A DNA stretch of 64,000 bases, from NCBI RefSeq assembly GCF_003086795.1, contig NZ_CP026003.1, positions 1,074,503 to 1,138,502 on the forward strand, written 5' to 3'. How positions within the stretch are numbered: the first letter of the stretch is position 1; each line of letters opens with the position of its first letter. The notes under the pieces were generated by a model. The model had not been told where the DNA came from and ran no database searches. It saw only the letters and a list, made by a program, of their open reading frames with translations. Position numbers and translations under genes: made by a program. Of this stretch, positions 7,871-17,667 are shown in pieces. Source of the stretch: Stenotrophomonas sp. SAU14A_NAIMI4_5 (GTDB lineage: Bacteria > Pseudomonadota > Gammaproteobacteria > Xanthomonadales > Xanthomonadaceae).

Positions 7871-8599
7871 ATGACGGAGCAGGCAGTCCAGGACAGGGAC
7901 CTCGTTGCGGAAGTGCAGCGCCTGCGCGCCAGCCAGCGGCGGCTTTCGCTGTACTGCGGCGGTGTCACCCTCCTGGCACTGGCCGGTCTGCTGATGGGCG
8001 CCAGTGCCCATCGCGATGCATCGTTCGATGTCATCGACGCGCAGCGCATCAACATCCGCGAGCCCGACGGCACCCTGCGCTTGGTTGTGTCCAACCGCAC
8101 GCGTTTCCCGGGTGGCTTCATGAAGGGCGAGGAGATCACCGCACACAAGCGACCCATGGCCGGCATGCTGTTCCTGAATGACGAGGGCACCGAGAACGGT
8201 GGCCTGATCTTCAATGGCGCGCTGGGCAAGGATGGGCGCCCGGACAGCGGGATGAGCCTCACCTTTGATCGGTACCAGCAGGACCAGCAGCTGCAGTTGC
8301 TGGGTCTGGATGGCCCCGATGGGAATATCGCAGGCTTGATGTTCAATGACGTGGCCGATGGCCTGAAGCGGCCGATCTTCTCGGCCGATGACGAGCGGCT
8401 GGCAAAGGCGGGCGAAGAGGCGATCACCCGTCGCGTGTTCCTCGGCCGGTCCGATGCGCGCAACGCGATGCTGCAGTTGCTGGACGCCAAGGGCAATCCG
8501 CGCCTGCAGTTGCAGGTCACGCCGAAGGGCGAGGCGACGCTGGCGTTCCTGGATGAAGCAGGCGAAACCACCCGGGTCATCTCGGCCAGCGATCCCTGA
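7871..8599 (+). CDS. Membrane-anchored hypothetical protein
   Basis: 242 aa. After a charged N-terminus, residues about 26-45 (LSLYCGGVTLLALAGLLMG) form one membrane segment. The rest (about 195 aa) should be periplasmic and has repeated beta-type stretches ending in Asp/Gly turns (LRLVVSNRTRFPGG, LQLLGLDGPDGNIAG, MLQLLDAKGNPRLQLQV). The start has AGGAG 8 nt upstream. A TTG further upstream opens the same frame but would read through this ribosome binding site. No enzyme motif is seen. It is the first chromosomal gene outside the prophage edge. Confidence 0.65.
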   Translation: MTEQAVQDRDLVAEVQRLRASQRRLSLYCGGVTLLALAGLLMGASAHRDASFDVIDAQRINIREPDGTLRLVVSNRTRFPGGFMKGEEITAHKRPMAGMLFLNDEGTENGGLIFNGALGKDGRPDSGMSLTFDRYQQDQQLQLLGLDGPDGNIAGLMFNDVADGLKRPIFSADDERLAKAGEEAITRRVFLGRSDARNAMLQLLDAKGNPRLQLQVTPKGEATLAFLDEAGETTRVISASDP

Positions 8600-8786
8600 G
8601 TGGTGGGTGCTGTCGGATCCTGGCAGGCCCCTGCACATCAATGTGAAGAAGTGCTTGCAATTCCCGCGCGACTCCCGGAAAATGCCGGACTCGCTTCGGG
8701 GGACGGAACTTCTGCTTCCGCCCACTCAAGGCAACGCATCAGGCTCCAGCGCCGGCAACATCGGCGATGAAGCAAACGTTTCAGTG

Positions 8787-8863
8787 GTGGCTGTAGCTCA
8801 GTTGGTTAGAGTACCGGATTGTGATTCCGGTGGTCGGGGGTTCGAATCCCCTCAGCCACCCCA
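8787..8863 (+). tRNA. tRNA-His(GTG)
   Basis: 77 nt including encoded CCA. Acceptor GTGGCTG/CAGCCAC, anticodon GTG at 8821-8823, T-loop TTCGAAT. A G precedes the acceptor and the discriminator is C, giving the G-1:C73 pair typical of tRNA-His. Confidence 0.97.
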
Positions 8864-8897
8864 CTGTTTCAACCGCATCGGCAACGCCGACACGGTA

Positions 8898-8925
8898 TTG
8901 CAATAAACAGAATGCACGCTACAAT
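8898..8925 (+). promoter_or_regulatory. Sigma-70-like promoter for first tRNA-Lys
   Basis: TTGCAA and TACAAT are separated by 16 nt. The predicted transcription start falls about 10 nt before the tRNA. Confidence 0.65.
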
Positions 8926-8942
8926 GTGCGTCTGAGTTTCAC

Positions 8943-9018
8943 GGGCTGTTAGCTCAGTTGGTAGAGCAGTTGACTCTTAATCAATAGGTCCAAGGTTCGA
9001 ATCCTTGACAGCCCACCA
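8943..9018 (+). tRNA. tRNA-Lys(CTT), copy 1
   Basis: 76 nt with CCA encoded. Acceptor GGGCTGT/ACAGCCC, anticodon CTT in loop CTCTTAA, T-loop TTCGAAT. It is identical to the copy 140 nt downstream. Confidence 0.97.
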
Positions 9019-9025
9019 AGACGGA

Positions 9026-9054
9026 AGCCACCTGGTATGCTAGGTGGCTTTTTT
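9026..9054 (+). terminator. Terminator after tRNA-Lys copy 1
   Basis: An 8-bp stem, AGCCACCT / AGGTGGCT, is followed by a run of T. Confidence 0.85.
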
Positions 9055-9112
9055 CTTCAGCTAGTGCGGTACCCGGAGCAGCGCGGACGTCGACGATAGT
9101 TGAACGAAGTGC

Positions 9113-9142
9113 TTGCATCCCCCAGGCGGATGGGGTCATAAT
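9113..9142 (+). promoter_or_regulatory. Sigma-70-like promoter for second tRNA-Lys
   Basis: TTGCAT and CATAAT are separated by 18 nt, ending 15 nt before the tRNA. Confidence 0.55.
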
Positions 9143-9157
9143 TCGCGCCCCGATTTC

Positions 9158-9233
9158 GGGCTGTTAGCTCAGTTGGTAGAGCAGTTGACTCTTAATCAAT
9201 AGGTCCAAGGTTCGAATCCTTGACAGCCCACCA
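9158..9233 (+). tRNA. tRNA-Lys(CTT), copy 2
   Basis: 76 nt, base-for-base identical to the first copy but with its own promoter and terminator. This points to a recent duplication or gene conversion. Confidence 0.97.
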
Positions 9234-9239
9234 GACGAA

Positions 9240-9268
9240 AGCCACTTGGTCCGCCAAGTGGCTTTTTT
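9240..9268 (+). terminator. Terminator after tRNA-Lys copy 2
   Basis: A 10-bp stem, AGCCACTTGG / CCAAGTGGCT, with loop TCCG is followed by T6. Confidence 0.9.
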
Positions 9269-9303
9269 CTTGCCTACGGTCCAGCGATCCGCCGCAGCTG
9301 CGC

Positions 9304-9448
9304 ATCCACGCATGGCGTGGATCTACCATCGCCATGTGGCTTTTTTCTTGCCTGCGATCGGGCGGTTTGCGTGATCGGGACGCATCCACGCATGGCGTGG
9401 ATCTACTGATCAATCGGCGCGTCATATCCACGCATGGCGTGGATCTAC
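9304..9448. repeat. Three SMAG palindromes (GTAGATCCACGC type)
   Basis: Three copies at 9304-9326, 9384-9406 and 9426-9448. Each reads GTAGATCCACGCCATGCGTG... on the minus strand. The sequence between tRNA-Lys copy 2 and the lipoprotein gene holds nothing else except a partial copy of the tRNA-Lys terminator tail (GTGGCTTTTTTCTTGCCT) at about 9335. Confidence 0.85.
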
Positions 9449-9584
9449 TGAAGCGACGCTTAAAACTGGGTTACATGCGTCATCAGTGTTTTCAATGCTG
9501 TGCGCTGCATCTCACCGGCCGCGCTTCGCATCACTCCCAATGGGTGTTCCGCGCCAGAAGCGCATGCATGTGGAGTGAGTCTTG

Positions 9585-9887
9585 ATGATTGCAATGAAGA
9601 GGAATGCAGGGCTGATCGTGTCCGGCGTGCTGCTGCTCGCATTGGTGGGCTGCAAGGCCGGTGAGTCGCCATCGACCACAGACGACCACGCGCAGACCGT
9701 GCCGCGTGATGCCGATACGGCGAGCATGGCGGCGCAGCCGGCGACGCCTTCGGAGAACGGTGGGACGACCGAGGCGGTCGAGATCACCCGCGCGGCCGAT
9801 GGGTCGTCGGTGCAGCTGCGCAAGGTCGATGCATCCGATCCGCCAGCGGCGGCCGAGCCGGCGCAACCGGCCGAACCCGCGCACTGA
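9585..9887 (+). CDS. Small lipoprotein
   Basis: 100 aa. The N-terminus MIAMKRNAGLIVSGVLLLALVGC has a lipobox (LVGC), so it should be diacylated at Cys and anchored to the outer membrane. The rest is low-complexity Ala/Pro/Thr/Glu sequence without a recognisable fold. The start has GGAG 9 nt upstream, and an ATG at 9594 is an alternative. Function unknown. Confidence 0.7.
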   Translation: MIAMKRNAGLIVSGVLLLALVGCKAGESPSTTDDHAQTVPRDADTASMAAQPATPSENGGTTEAVEITRAADGSSVQLRKVDASDPPAAAEPAQPAEPAH

Positions 9888-9908
9888 GCCTGCCGGGCCC
9901 GGTGTGGT

Positions 9909-10571
9909 TCAGGCCATCCGGGCCTTTGCGGGTGACGTGTGTAGGCTGCGCAGGCGTCGTCCGCTTTCGTAGGCCAGCAGTGGCAGCGCCCAGCTCAGCA
10001 CCAGCAGGCTGGGCACCATCACCAGCGGCGACGCCAGCTGCATCAGTGCCGGTACCAGCAGGAACAGGCGAAACACGGCGGGTGACAGCGTCACCAGGTA
10101 GCTGCGCAGCATCCAGCGCCGGTGCGCGTCGATGTCGCCACGGCGGATCGTGCGGTAGCCGCGCAAAGAGGTGATCAGCCAGGCAAGACCGGTGGCGGCA
10201 AACGCGAGTTTCAGTGCCAGCCAGCCCTGGGTGGTGACCAGCAGCCCGACCACGGCGGTGCTGCCAATCAGGATGCCCAGCAGGTAGGTGCGTCCCAGCC
10301 AGCGGTGCAGGGCGGGCCAGCGCCGGCGCAACGCCGCCACGAACTGGCTGGCCCCGGCCAGCATGGCCAGGCTGCCACCGGCGACGTGCAGCCACAGCCA
10401 GCTGCGCCGGTCCCAGAACATGCCGTAGGCCTCCGGCGTCACCTGCACATAGCGCTGTGCGGTAACCCACAGGAAGTGGCCGGCCACGGCCAGGCCCAAA
10501 ATCCAGGCGGCGGCCTTCCACCCGGCGTTCCAGGTGCGCGGGGAGGGCGGGGCAGTGCTGATGTGCTCCAT
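9909..10571 (-). CDS. DUF2306-type multi-pass membrane protein
   Basis: 220 aa, starting MEHISTAPPSPRTWNAGWKA. It has about six membrane segments (AAAWILGLAVAGHFLWV, WLWLHVAGGSLAMLAGASQF, LLGILIGSTAVVGLLVT, LAFAATGLAWLITSL, SPAVFRLFLLVPALMQL, LVLSWALPLLAY) and a conserved RRGDIDAHRRWMLRSY loop. The H-x2-RWM motif and layout fit the DUF2306 family, whose role is not established. The frame extends upstream across a tRNA, so the internal ATG is used. Confidence 0.75.
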   Translation of the reverse strand: MEHISTAPPSPRTWNAGWKAAAWILGLAVAGHFLWVTAQRYVQVTPEAYGMFWDRRSWLWLHVAGGSLAMLAGASQFVAALRRRWPALHRWLGRTYLLGILIGSTAVVGLLVTTQGWLALKLAFAATGLAWLITSLRGYRTIRRGDIDAHRRWMLRSYLVTLSPAVFRLFLLVPALMQLASPLVMVPSLLVLSWALPLLAYESGRRLRSLHTSPAKARMA

Positions 10572-10693
10572 CGGGACGTCCAGCCGGGGCAATCCGGCGA
10601 GTCTGCGCGAAATGCGTGGGAATTCGCATTCAGCTTTGTCATGCCTTTCGCTTTCCAGCCCCGCCTGCGACAATGAACCTCTGTGCCGGCCAC

Positions 10694-10778
<85 letters not shown>

Positions 10779-10967
10779 GTGCCGGCCTGTCTCCGCCCTG
10801 ATCGGGCCGCCGACGGACCCTTGACCGCCACGCGCTGGCAGTGCAGGCCGAATTGGGCGAAACTAAAGGGCTGCGGCAAGCAGGCGCGTCCCAGACGTCG
10901 TGTCCTTACAACCGTTTCATCCCAATCATCGAGCCGGGGGCGTGGGCCGCCGGTGGCAGGAGTCAAC

Positions 10968-12263
10968 ATGCAAGCTTCGATCGAAACCATCGGCAACCTG
11001 GAACGCCGCCTGAGCTTCTCGCTGCCGGAAGACCGTCTGCAGAGCCACATCAACGGCCGCCTGGGCGAAATCGCCCGTACCACCCGCATCAAGGGCTTCC
11101 GCCCGGGCAAGGTGCCGGCCAAGGTGATCGAGCAGCGCTTCGGCGCGCAGGTCCGTGGCGAGGCGCTGGACGGCCTGCTGCGCGAAACCTTCGATGCCGC
11201 CGTGCGTGAGCACGACCTGCGCATCGTCGGCAGCCCGCGCATCGACAAGGGTGAAGAGGGTGAATTCTCCTTCGTCGCCACCGTGGAAGTGGTGCCGGAC
11301 TTCGGCGACATCGACGTCAGCAAGCTGACCGTGGTGCGCCACACCGCTGAAATCACCGACGCCGACATCGACCAGATGATCGAGAACCTGCAGAACCAGC
11401 GTCGTACCTGGGCCCCGGTCACCCGTGGCGCGCAGGACGGCGACCTGGTCGCGCTGGAAACCTGGTCGCAGGCCGGCGAAGAGCGCCTGCCGGCCGAAGG
11501 CACCGAGAAGGGTTCGATCGTGCTCGGCCAGGGCATGATGTTCGAAACCATCGAAAAGGGCCTGGTCGGCCTGGCCAAGGGCGAAGAGAAGACCCTGGAC
11601 GTCGAGTTCCCGGCTGACTGGCGCGTGCCGGTGCTGGCGGGCAAGACCGTGCAGGTCACCGTCAAGGTCGTCGAGCTGTCCGAGCCGGTCGTGCCGGCCG
11701 TCGATGAAGCCTTCATCAAGAGCTTCGGCGTGAAGGGCGGCGACGTCGAGCAGTTCCGCAGCGACATCCGCGCCAACCTGGAGCGCGAGCTGAAGGGCGC
11801 CCTGATGAACCGCCTGCGCCGCGAAGTGGGCGAGCAGCTGATCGCCGCCTATTCGTCGGTGGAAATGCCGCCGCGCCTGGTCGAGAACGAAGCCCGCGCC
11901 ATGCTGGGCCAGCAGGTCGAGCAGGCCCGCCGCAACGGCCAGAACGTCGGTGAAATCCCGGCCGATGCCCACGAAGGCTTCAAGGACGCCGCCGCCAAGC
12001 GCGTGCTGGTCGGCCTGGTGGTGGGCGAAGTGGCCCGCACCAACGACCTGCGCCTGGAACCCAAGCGCCTGAATGAAACGATGCGTCTGATCGCTTCGAC
12101 CTACGAAGAGCCGGAACAGGTCATTGAGATGTACCGCAACGACCCCCAGCTGATGTCTGGTCTGCAGAACCGTGTGATGGAAGAGCAGGTGATCGACTGG
12201 ATCGCCGAGCGCGCCCAGCACACCGAAGAAAAGCTGTCGTTCCAGGACGCGATCCGCCAGTAA
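10968..12263 (+). CDS. tig: Trigger factor, ribosome-associated chaperone
   Basis: 431 aa, the usual family length. Trigger factor binds the ribosomal exit tunnel and shields nascent chains. The N-terminal ribosome-binding domain holds the signature [15 protein letters not shown] (GFRxGKxP). A central FKBP-like domain (about 150-245, [14 protein letters not shown] to [18 protein letters not shown]) is followed by a helical C-terminal substrate cradle. AGGAG precedes the ATG. Longer in-frame starts reach back into the tRNA-Leu region and are rejected. It heads the conserved tig-clpP-clpX-lon-hupB order. Confidence 0.97.
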   Translation: MQASIETIGNLERRLSFSLPEDRLQSHINGRLGEIARTTRIKGFRPGKVPAKVIEQRFGAQVRGEALDGLLRETFDAAVREHDLRIVGSPRIDKGEEGEFSFVATVEVVPDFGDIDVSKLTVVRHTAEITDADIDQMIENLQNQRRTWAPVTRGAQDGDLVALETWSQAGEERLPAEGTEKGSIVLGQGMMFETIEKGLVGLAKGEEKTLDVEFPADWRVPVLAGKTVQVTVKVVELSEPVVPAVDEAFIKSFGVKGGDVEQFRSDIRANLERELKGALMNRLRREVGEQLIAAYSSVEMPPRLVENEARAMLGQQVEQARRNGQNVGEIPADAHEGFKDAAAKRVLVGLVVGEVARTNDLRLEPKRLNETMRLIASTYEEPEQVIEMYRNDPQLMSGLQNRVMEEQVIDWIAERAQHTEEKLSFQDAIRQ

Positions 12264-12284
12264 CACGGGGCGGATCTCCCCATA

Positions 12285-12308
12285 CCCCGCGCCTGCACCG
12301 GCGCGGGG
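12285..12308 (+). terminator. Hairpin between tig and clpP
   Basis: A perfect 9-bp stem, CCCCGCGCC / GGCGCGGGG, with a 6-nt loop is followed by GTGTTT. The poor U-tract suggests partial termination or mRNA stabilisation. Confidence 0.5.
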
Positions 12309-12339
12309 GTGTTTCCCCCCAAGACAGGTACCTCACGAA

Positions 12340-12966
12340 ATGGACAACCGGACCAAAGCCCTGAACATGGTTCCCATGGTGGTCGAGCAGACCAGCCGCG
12401 GCGAGCGTGCCTACGACATCTATTCGCGCCTGTTGAAGGAGCGCCTGATCTTCCTCGTGGGCCCGATCGACGATCACATGGCCAACGTGGTGGTGGCGCA
12501 GCTGCTGTTCCTGGAAGCGGAAAACCCGGAAAAGGACATCAGCATCTACATCAACTCGCCGGGTGGCGTGGTCACCGCCGGCATGGCGATCTACGACACC
12601 ATGCAGTACATCAAGCCGGACGTGAGCACCATCTGCGTCGGCCAGGCCGCCTCGATGGGCGCCCTGCTGCTGGCCTCGGGCGCTGCCGGCAAGCGTTATG
12701 CGCTGCCGAACTCGCGCGTGATGATCCACCAGCCGCTGGGCGGCTTCCAGGGCCAGGCCACGGACATCGACATCCATGCCCGTGAAATCCTGACCCTGCG
12801 TTCGCGCCTGAACGAAGTGCTGGCCAAGCACACCGGCCAGTCGCTGGAAACGATCGCCCGCGACACCGAGCGCGACAACTTCAAGAGCGCAGTCGACTCG
12901 GTGGCCTACGGCCTGGTCGACCAGGTGCTGGAGCGTCGTCCGGAAGAGTCGATCCAGGCCGGTTGA
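12340..12966 (+). CDS. clpP: ATP-dependent Clp protease proteolytic subunit
   Basis: 208 aa. ClpP forms the tetradecameric serine protease chamber fed by ClpX (or ClpA). The catalytic triad is present: Ser105 ([10 protein letters not shown]), His130 (MIHQPLGG) and Asp179 (DTERDN). All three are offset by six residues from the E. coli precursor. The short N-terminus has no obvious propeptide. It lies 77 nt after tig and 127 nt before clpX, its unfoldase partner. Confidence 0.98.
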   Translation: MDNRTKALNMVPMVVEQTSRGERAYDIYSRLLKERLIFLVGPIDDHMANVVVAQLLFLEAENPEKDISIYINSPGGVVTAGMAIYDTMQYIKPDVSTICVGQAASMGALLLASGAAGKRYALPNSRVMIHQPLGGFQGQATDIDIHAREILTLRSRLNEVLAKHTGQSLETIARDTERDNFKSAVDSVAYGLVDQVLERRPEESIQAG

Positions 12967-13093
12967 TCGGCCTGCACGGGGCCAGGGAGGCCCCGTTCCT
13001 GCAGGGTCGGACCGGGACTGTCGTCCCTCCGGCCCTGTGCTATTCTCGAATCGAACCCCCGTTCAGCGGGTGGGGTAACTGGGTAAGCGAAGC

Positions 13094-14383
13094 ATGAGCG
13101 AAGACCGCCAAGGTCGTTCCACGGACACCGGCAAGATCCTCTACTGCTCTTTCTGCGGAAAGAGCCAGCATGAAGTGCGCAAGCTTATTGCGGGTCCGAG
13201 CGTGTTCATCTGCGATGAATGCGTGGAGCTGTGCAACGACATCATCCGTGAAGAACTCGAGGAAAAGGCGCAGTCGGCGCGCAGTTCGCTGCCCAAGCCG
13301 CGCGAGATCCTCGAGGTGCTCGACCAGTACGTGATTGGCCAGAACCGGGCCAAGCGCACCCTGGCCGTGGCCGTCTACAACCACTACAAGCGCATCGAGA
13401 GCCGGCAGAAGAACGATGAGGTCGAACTGGCCAAGTCGAACATCCTGCTGGTCGGCCCGACCGGTTCGGGCAAGACGCTGCTGGCCGAAACCCTGGCCCG
13501 CCTGCTCAACGTGCCGTTCACCATGGCCGACGCCACCACGCTGACCGAAGCCGGTTACGTGGGCGAGGACGTGGAGAACATCATCCAGAAGCTGCTGCAG
13601 AAGTGCGACTACGACGTCGAGAAGGCACAGCAGGGCATCGTCTACATCGATGAAATCGACAAGATCTCGCGCAAGAGCGAGAACCCGTCGATCACCCGCG
13701 ATGTGTCCGGCGAAGGCGTCCAGCAGGCCCTGCTGAAGCTGATCGAAGGCACCGTGGCCAGCGTTCCGCCGCAGGGCGGCCGCAAGCACCCGCAGCAGGA
13801 ATTCCTGCAGGTGGACACCAAGAACATCCTGTTCATCTGTGGCGGCGCGTTTGCCGGCCTGGACAAGGTGATCCAGCAGCGCTCCAACGACGCCGGCGGC
13901 ATCGGCTTCGGCGCCAAGGTGAAGAGTGCCGAGCGCAAGGTGGAAGTGGGCAAGGTGCTGGCTGAAGTCGAGCCGGAAGACCTGATCAAGTTCGGCCTGA
14001 TCCCCGAGTTCGTCGGCCGCCTGCCGGTGGTGGCGACCCTGGAGGAGCTGGACGAGCCGGCCCTGATCAAGATCCTGACCGAGCCGAAGAACGCCATCAC
14101 CAAGCAGTTCAAGAAGCTGTTCGAGATGGAGAACGTCGAGCTCGAGTTCCGTCCGGATGCGCTGTCGGCCATCGCCAGGAAGGCGCTCAAGCGCAAGACC
14201 GGCGCGCGTGGCCTGCGCACCATCGTCGAATCGGTCCTGCTGGACACCATGTACGACCTTCCCTCGCAGGAAAACGTCAGCAAGGTGGTCGTGGATGAAT
14301 CGGTGATCGAGCACAAGTCCGAGCCGTACCTGATCTACCAGACCCCGGCGGCCCCTGAACAGAAGGCCGCAGGCGCCGAGTGA
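13094..14383 (+). CDS. clpX: ATP-dependent Clp protease ATP-binding subunit ClpX
   Basis: 429 aa AAA+ unfoldase. The N-terminal zinc-binding domain has Cys18, Cys21, Cys40 and Cys43. Walker A is GPTGSGKT (about 121-128), the pore loop is GYVGED and Walker B is VYIDEIDKI. The GIGFGAKV segment is the IGF loop that docks onto ClpP. Adjacency to clpP supports a shared protease. A T-poor promoter-like TATTCT lies upstream of the start. Two hairpins follow the gene. Confidence 0.98.
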   Translation: MSEDRQGRSTDTGKILYCSFCGKSQHEVRKLIAGPSVFICDECVELCNDIIREELEEKAQSARSSLPKPREILEVLDQYVIGQNRAKRTLAVAVYNHYKRIESRQKNDEVELAKSNILLVGPTGSGKTLLAETLARLLNVPFTMADATTLTEAGYVGEDVENIIQKLLQKCDYDVEKAQQGIVYIDEIDKISRKSENPSITRDVSGEGVQQALLKLIEGTVASVPPQGGRKHPQQEFLQVDTKNILFICGGAFAGLDKVIQQRSNDAGGIGFGAKVKSAERKVEVGKVLAEVEPEDLIKFGLIPEFVGRLPVVATLEELDEPALIKILTEPKNAITKQFKKLFEMENVELEFRPDALSAIARKALKRKTGARGLRTIVESVLLDTMYDLPSQENVSKVVVDESVIEHKSEPYLIYQTPAAPEQKAAGAE

Positions 14384-14411
14384 TCCTTTCAAGTTTTTGA
14401 TTTGAAAGGAT
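14383..14411. promoter_or_regulatory. 10-9-10 inverted repeat after clpX
   Basis: ATCCTTTCAA, a 9-nt T-rich loop and TTGAAAGGAT form a perfect inverted repeat starting at the last base of the clpX stop. It is either the first of two tandem terminators or an operator. It has CIRCE-like 9-nt spacing but not the CIRCE sequence. Confidence 0.5.
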
Positions 14412-14424
14412 TTTCAACGAACGC

Positions 14425-14453
14425 CTTGCATCTGAAAGCCGATGGCCCCATAA
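14425..14453 (+). promoter_or_regulatory. Sigma-32-like heat-shock promoter for lon
   Basis: CTTGCA, 15 nt, then CCCCATAA matches the RpoH consensus (CTTGAAA, 11-16 nt, CCCCATNT) well. Its -10 element lies inside the loop side of the clpX terminator hairpin. lon is a known RpoH gene in enterobacteria. Confidence 0.6.
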
Positions 14454-14473
14454 CGGGGCCATCGGCTTTTTTT
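14435..14473 (+). terminator. Terminator between clpX and lon
   Basis: A 15-bp stem, AAAGCCGATGGCCCC / GGGGCCATCGGCTTT, with a 5-nt loop is followed by a T-run. It is the strongest terminator in this region. Confidence 0.92.
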
Positions 14474-14525
14474 GTCTCCGGAAGATGCCCTCCCGGAGAC
14501 GGTTTTCCCCTTCCCTGGAGCCCCC

Positions 14526-16976
14526 ATGGCCCGTTCCCCAAGTGAAACCCTCGACCTGCCGGTCCTGCCGCTGCGCGACGTAGTGGTGTTCCCGCACATG
14601 GTCATCCCGCTGTTCGTCGGCCGTGACAAGTCCATGCACGCGCTCGAACAGGCAATGGAGGCAGACAAGCGCATCCTGCTGCTGGCGCAGAAGTCGGCCG
14701 AGACCGACGACCCGCATGCGGCCGACCTCTACCAGGTCGGTACGCTGGCGCAGGTGCTGCAGCTGCTGAAGCTGCCCGATGGCACCATCAAGGTGCTGGT
14801 CGAAGGCCTGTCGCGCGTGCAGGTCACCCACGTCGACGAGCGTGATGGCTCGCTGCACGGCCAGGCCGTGGAAATCGACGCGGCCGATCCGCGCGAACCG
14901 CGCGAGATCGAGGCCATCGCCCGCTCGCTGATGTCGCTGTTCGAGCAGTACGTCAAGACCAACCGCAAGCTGCCGCCGGAGCTGCTGCAGACCCTGGCCG
15001 GCATCGACGAGCCGGCGCGCCTGGCCGACACCATCGCCGCGCACATCAGCGTTCGCCTGGCCGACAAGCAGCGCCTGCTGGAAACGCTGGCCGTGGGCGA
15101 GCGCCTGGAGATGCTGGTCGGCCTGGTCGACGGCGAGATCGACGTGCAGCAGATGGAAAAGCGCATCCGCGGCCGCGTGAAGTCGCAGATGGAAAAGAGC
15201 CAGCGCGAGTACTACCTCAACGAACAGATGAAGGCCATCCAGAAAGAACTGGGTGACCTCGACGACGCGCCGGGCGAGCTGGAAGAACTGGCCCGCAAGA
15301 TCGCCGAAGCCGGCATGCCCAAGCCGGTGGAAACCAAGGCGCGCAACGAGCTGAACAAGCTCAAGCAGATGTCGCCGATGTCGGCCGAAGCCGCAGTCGT
15401 GCGCAACTACCTGGAGTGGCTGCTGGGCGTGCCGTGGAAGAAGCGCACCAAGGTGCGCAAGGACCTGAAGGCCGCGCAGGACACCCTGGACGCCGACCAC
15501 TACGGCCTGGACAAGGTCAAGGACCGCATCCTGGAATACCTGGCGGTGCAGTCGCGCGTGAAGCAGATGAAGGGCCCGATCCTGTGCCTGGTCGGTCCGC
15601 CGGGCGTGGGCAAGACCTCGCTGGGTCAGTCCATCGCCAAGGCCACCAACCGCAAGTTCGTGCGCATGTCGCTGGGCGGCGTGCGCGACGAGGCCGAGAT
15701 CCGTGGCCACCGCCGTACCTACGTCGGTTCGATGCCGGGCCGCATCGTGCAGAACCTCAACAAGGTCGGCAGCAAGAACGCGCTGTTCGTGCTCGATGAG
15801 ATCGACAAGATGTCGATGGACTTCCGTGGCGATCCGTCCTCGGCGCTGCTGGAAGTGCTCGACCCGGAGCAGAACAACGCGTTCAACGACCACTACCTGG
15901 AAGTGGACCTGGACCTGTCCGAAGTGATGTTCGTGGCGACCTCCAACTCGCTCAACATCCCGGGCCCGCTGCTGGACCGCATGGAAGTGATCCGCATCCC
16001 CGGCTACACCGAGGATGAGAAGCTCAACATCGCCACCCGTTACCTGTCGCCGAAGCAGATCAAGGCCAATGGCCTGAAGCCGGAAGAACTGGAAATCGGC
16101 AGCGATGCCATCCAGGACATCGTGCGTTACTACACGCGCGAATCCGGCGTGCGCAACCTGGAACGCGAGATCGCCAAGATCTGCCGCAAGGTGGTGAAGG
16201 AAATCGCGCTGGCCGGCCCGCAGCCGGTGAAGGCGAAGAAGGGCGCGAAGAAGTCCAAGGCCCTGGTCAGCGTCACCAGCAAGAACCTGGACAAGTACCT
16301 GGGCGTGCGTCGCTTCGACTTCGGCCGCGCCGAGGAAGCCAACGAAATCGGCCTGGTCACCGGCCTGGCCTGGACCGAAGTGGGCGGCGACCTGCTGCAG
16401 ATCGAATCGACCCTGGTGCCGGGCAAGGGCCAGCTGATCCTGACCGGCCAGCTCGGCAACGTGATGAAGGAATCGGCATCGGCGGCGCTGTCGGTGGTGC
16501 GTTCGCGCGCCGTCGGTTTCGGCATCGATGCGGACTTCCTGCAGAAGCACGACGTGCACGTGCACGTGCCCGATGGCGCCACGCCGAAGGACGGCCCCAG
16601 TGCCGGCGCGGCGATGGTCACCTCGCTGGTGTCGATGCTGAGCAAGGTGCCGGTGCGTGCCGACGTGGCGATGACCGGTGAGATCACCCTGCGCGGTCGC
16701 GTCACCGCCATCGGTGGCCTGAAGGAAAAGCTGCTGGCGGCACTGCGTGGCGGTATCCGCACGGTCATCATCCCCGAGGAGAACCGCAAGGACCTGGCCG
16801 ACATCCCGGCCAACGTCACCCGCGACCTGCAGATCGTGCCGGTGAAGTACATCGAGGAAGTGCTCGACCTGGCGCTGGAGCGTCCGCTGGCACCGAAGAA
16901 GGCGCGCAAGAGTGCGCAGCGCGTCACGGTGCGCAGCAAGGCCAAACCGAGTGGAAACGCGCGCGTCAAGCATTGA
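14526..16976 (+). CDS. lon: Lon ATP-dependent protease
   Basis: 816 aa. Lon degrades misfolded and regulatory proteins. It has an N-terminal substrate domain (starting [19 protein letters not shown]), a AAA+ module with Walker [10 protein letters not shown] (about 357) and Walker [10 protein letters not shown], and a C-terminal protease domain. The catalytic dyad is Ser692 (DGPSAGAA) and Lys735 (GGLKEKLL). The start follows CTGGAG at normal spacing, and an upstream in-frame ATG lies by the clpX terminator. The C-terminal tail is basic ([20 protein letters not shown]). A sigma-32-like promoter precedes the gene. Confidence 0.98.
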   Translation: MARSPSETLDLPVLPLRDVVVFPHMVIPLFVGRDKSMHALEQAMEADKRILLLAQKSAETDDPHAADLYQVGTLAQVLQLLKLPDGTIKVLVEGLSRVQVTHVDERDGSLHGQAVEIDAADPREPREIEAIARSLMSLFEQYVKTNRKLPPELLQTLAGIDEPARLADTIAAHISVRLADKQRLLETLAVGERLEMLVGLVDGEIDVQQMEKRIRGRVKSQMEKSQREYYLNEQMKAIQKELGDLDDAPGELEELARKIAEAGMPKPVETKARNELNKLKQMSPMSAEAAVVRNYLEWLLGVPWKKRTKVRKDLKAAQDTLDADHYGLDKVKDRILEYLAVQSRVKQMKGPILCLVGPPGVGKTSLGQSIAKATNRKFVRMSLGGVRDEAEIRGHRRTYVGSMPGRIVQNLNKVGSKNALFVLDEIDKMSMDFRGDPSSALLEVLDPEQNNAFNDHYLEVDLDLSEVMFVATSNSLNIPGPLLDRMEVIRIPGYTEDEKLNIATRYLSPKQIKANGLKPEELEIGSDAIQDIVRYYTRESGVRNLEREIAKICRKVVKEIALAGPQPVKAKKGAKKSKALVSVTSKNLDKYLGVRRFDFGRAEEANEIGLVTGLAWTEVGGDLLQIESTLVPGKGQLILTGQLGNVMKESASAALSVVRSRAVGFGIDADFLQKHDVHVHVPDGATPKDGPSAGAAMVTSLVSMLSKVPVRADVAMTGEITLRGRVTAIGGLKEKLLAALRGGIRTVIIPEENRKDLADIPANVTRDLQIVPVKYIEEVLDLALERPLAPKKARKSAQRVTVRSKAKPSGNARVKH

Positions 16977-16983
16977 CGCGCGC
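16959..16983 (+). terminator. Hairpin overlapping lon stop
   Basis: An 11-bp inverted repeat, GCGCGCGTCAA / TTGACGCGCGC, with a 3-nt loop contains the lon stop codon. It has no T-tract. Confidence 0.45.
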
Positions 16984-17025
16984 TGTCGAAATGCCTGAAA
17001 CCCGCGTCGTTGCTGGCTTTCCACC

Positions 17026-17054
17026 TTGCGTGGGGGTAGGGGCGCTGGTATAAA
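17026..17054 (+). promoter_or_regulatory. Sigma-70 promoter for hupB
   Basis: TTGCGT and TATAAA are separated by 17 nt. This would give a leader of about 130 nt before the hupB start. Confidence 0.7.
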
Positions 17055-17195
17055 AGCAGCACCCGCGAATGAGTGATCGCAGTCTGGCGATCGCTGAATT
17101 CGGCGAACAGTTTCCACATGGCGGCCGTGCGCGCATCGCGTGCGGTTGCTTCCCTGTCGAATAAGCGGAACCCACCGCCAAAGGAGTTGTACAGA

Positions 17196-17468
17196 ATGAA
17201 CAAGACCGAATTGATCGATGCCGTTGCTGAAGCCGCCGACCTGACCAAGGCCGAGTCCAGCCGCGCTGTCGATGCCGTCGTTGCTGCCGTCACCAAGGCG
17301 CTGAAGGACGGCGATGCGGTCACCCTGGTTGGCTTCGGTACCTTCCAGGTCCGCGACCGTGCTGCCCGCACCGGCCGCAACCCGAAGACCGGCGACACCA
17401 TCAAGATCGCTGCTTCGAAGAATCCGTCGTTCAAGGCTGGTAAGGCCCTGAAGGATGCTGTAAACTAA
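17196..17468 (+). CDS. hupB: HU-family DNA-binding protein
   Basis: 90 aa, standard HU length. HU is a nucleoid protein that bends and compacts DNA. It shows the HU signature [21 protein letters not shown], with the DNA-gripping arm and conserved Pro in RNPKTG. AAGGAG precedes the ATG. Its position after lon matches enterobacterial hupB. The gene ends 11 nt before tRNA-Val, so the two are probably co-transcribed. Confidence 0.97.
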   Translation: MNKTELIDAVAEAADLTKAESSRAVDAVVAAVTKALKDGDAVTLVGFGTFQVRDRAARTGRNPKTGDTIKIAASKNPSFKAGKALKDAVN

Positions 17469-17479
17469 GCGGCTCGCTG

Positions 17480-17554
17480 GGGTGCTTAGCTCAGCGGTAG
17501 AGCGTCTCCTTTACACGGAGAGGGTCGGGGGTTCGAAACCCTCAGCACCCACCA
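17480..17554 (+). tRNA. tRNA-Val(TAC)
   Basis: 75 nt. Acceptor GGGTGCT/AGCACCC, anticodon TAC at 17512-17514, T-loop TTCGAAA, encoded CCA. No separate promoter is visible between it and hupB. Confidence 0.97.
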
Positions 17555-17580
17555 CAGCACCGCAGTAAAAGTTCAAGTGT

Positions 17581-17657
17581 GGAGCGGTAGTTCAGCTGGT
17601 TAGAATGCTGGCCTGTCACGCCGGAGGTCGCGGGTTCGAGTCCCGTCCGCTCCGCCA
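17581..17657 (+). tRNA. tRNA-Asp(GTC), copy 1 of 5
   Basis: 77 nt. Acceptor GGAGCGG/CCGCTCC, anticodon GTC in loop CTGTCAC, T-loop TTCGAGT, encoded CCA. All five copies are identical. Confidence 0.97.
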
Positions 17658-17667
17658 CTTTGACGCG

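Noticed and set aside
14383..14411. CIRCE/HrcA operator
   Set aside because: The 9-nt spacing is similar, but the arms (ATCCTTTCAA/TTGAAAGGAT) do not match TTAGCACTC/GAGTGCTAA.
14277..17117. 946-codon minus-strand open frame opposite lon/hupB
   Set aside because: Antisense shadow in high-GC DNA; the plus strand encodes Lon and HU with clear motifs.
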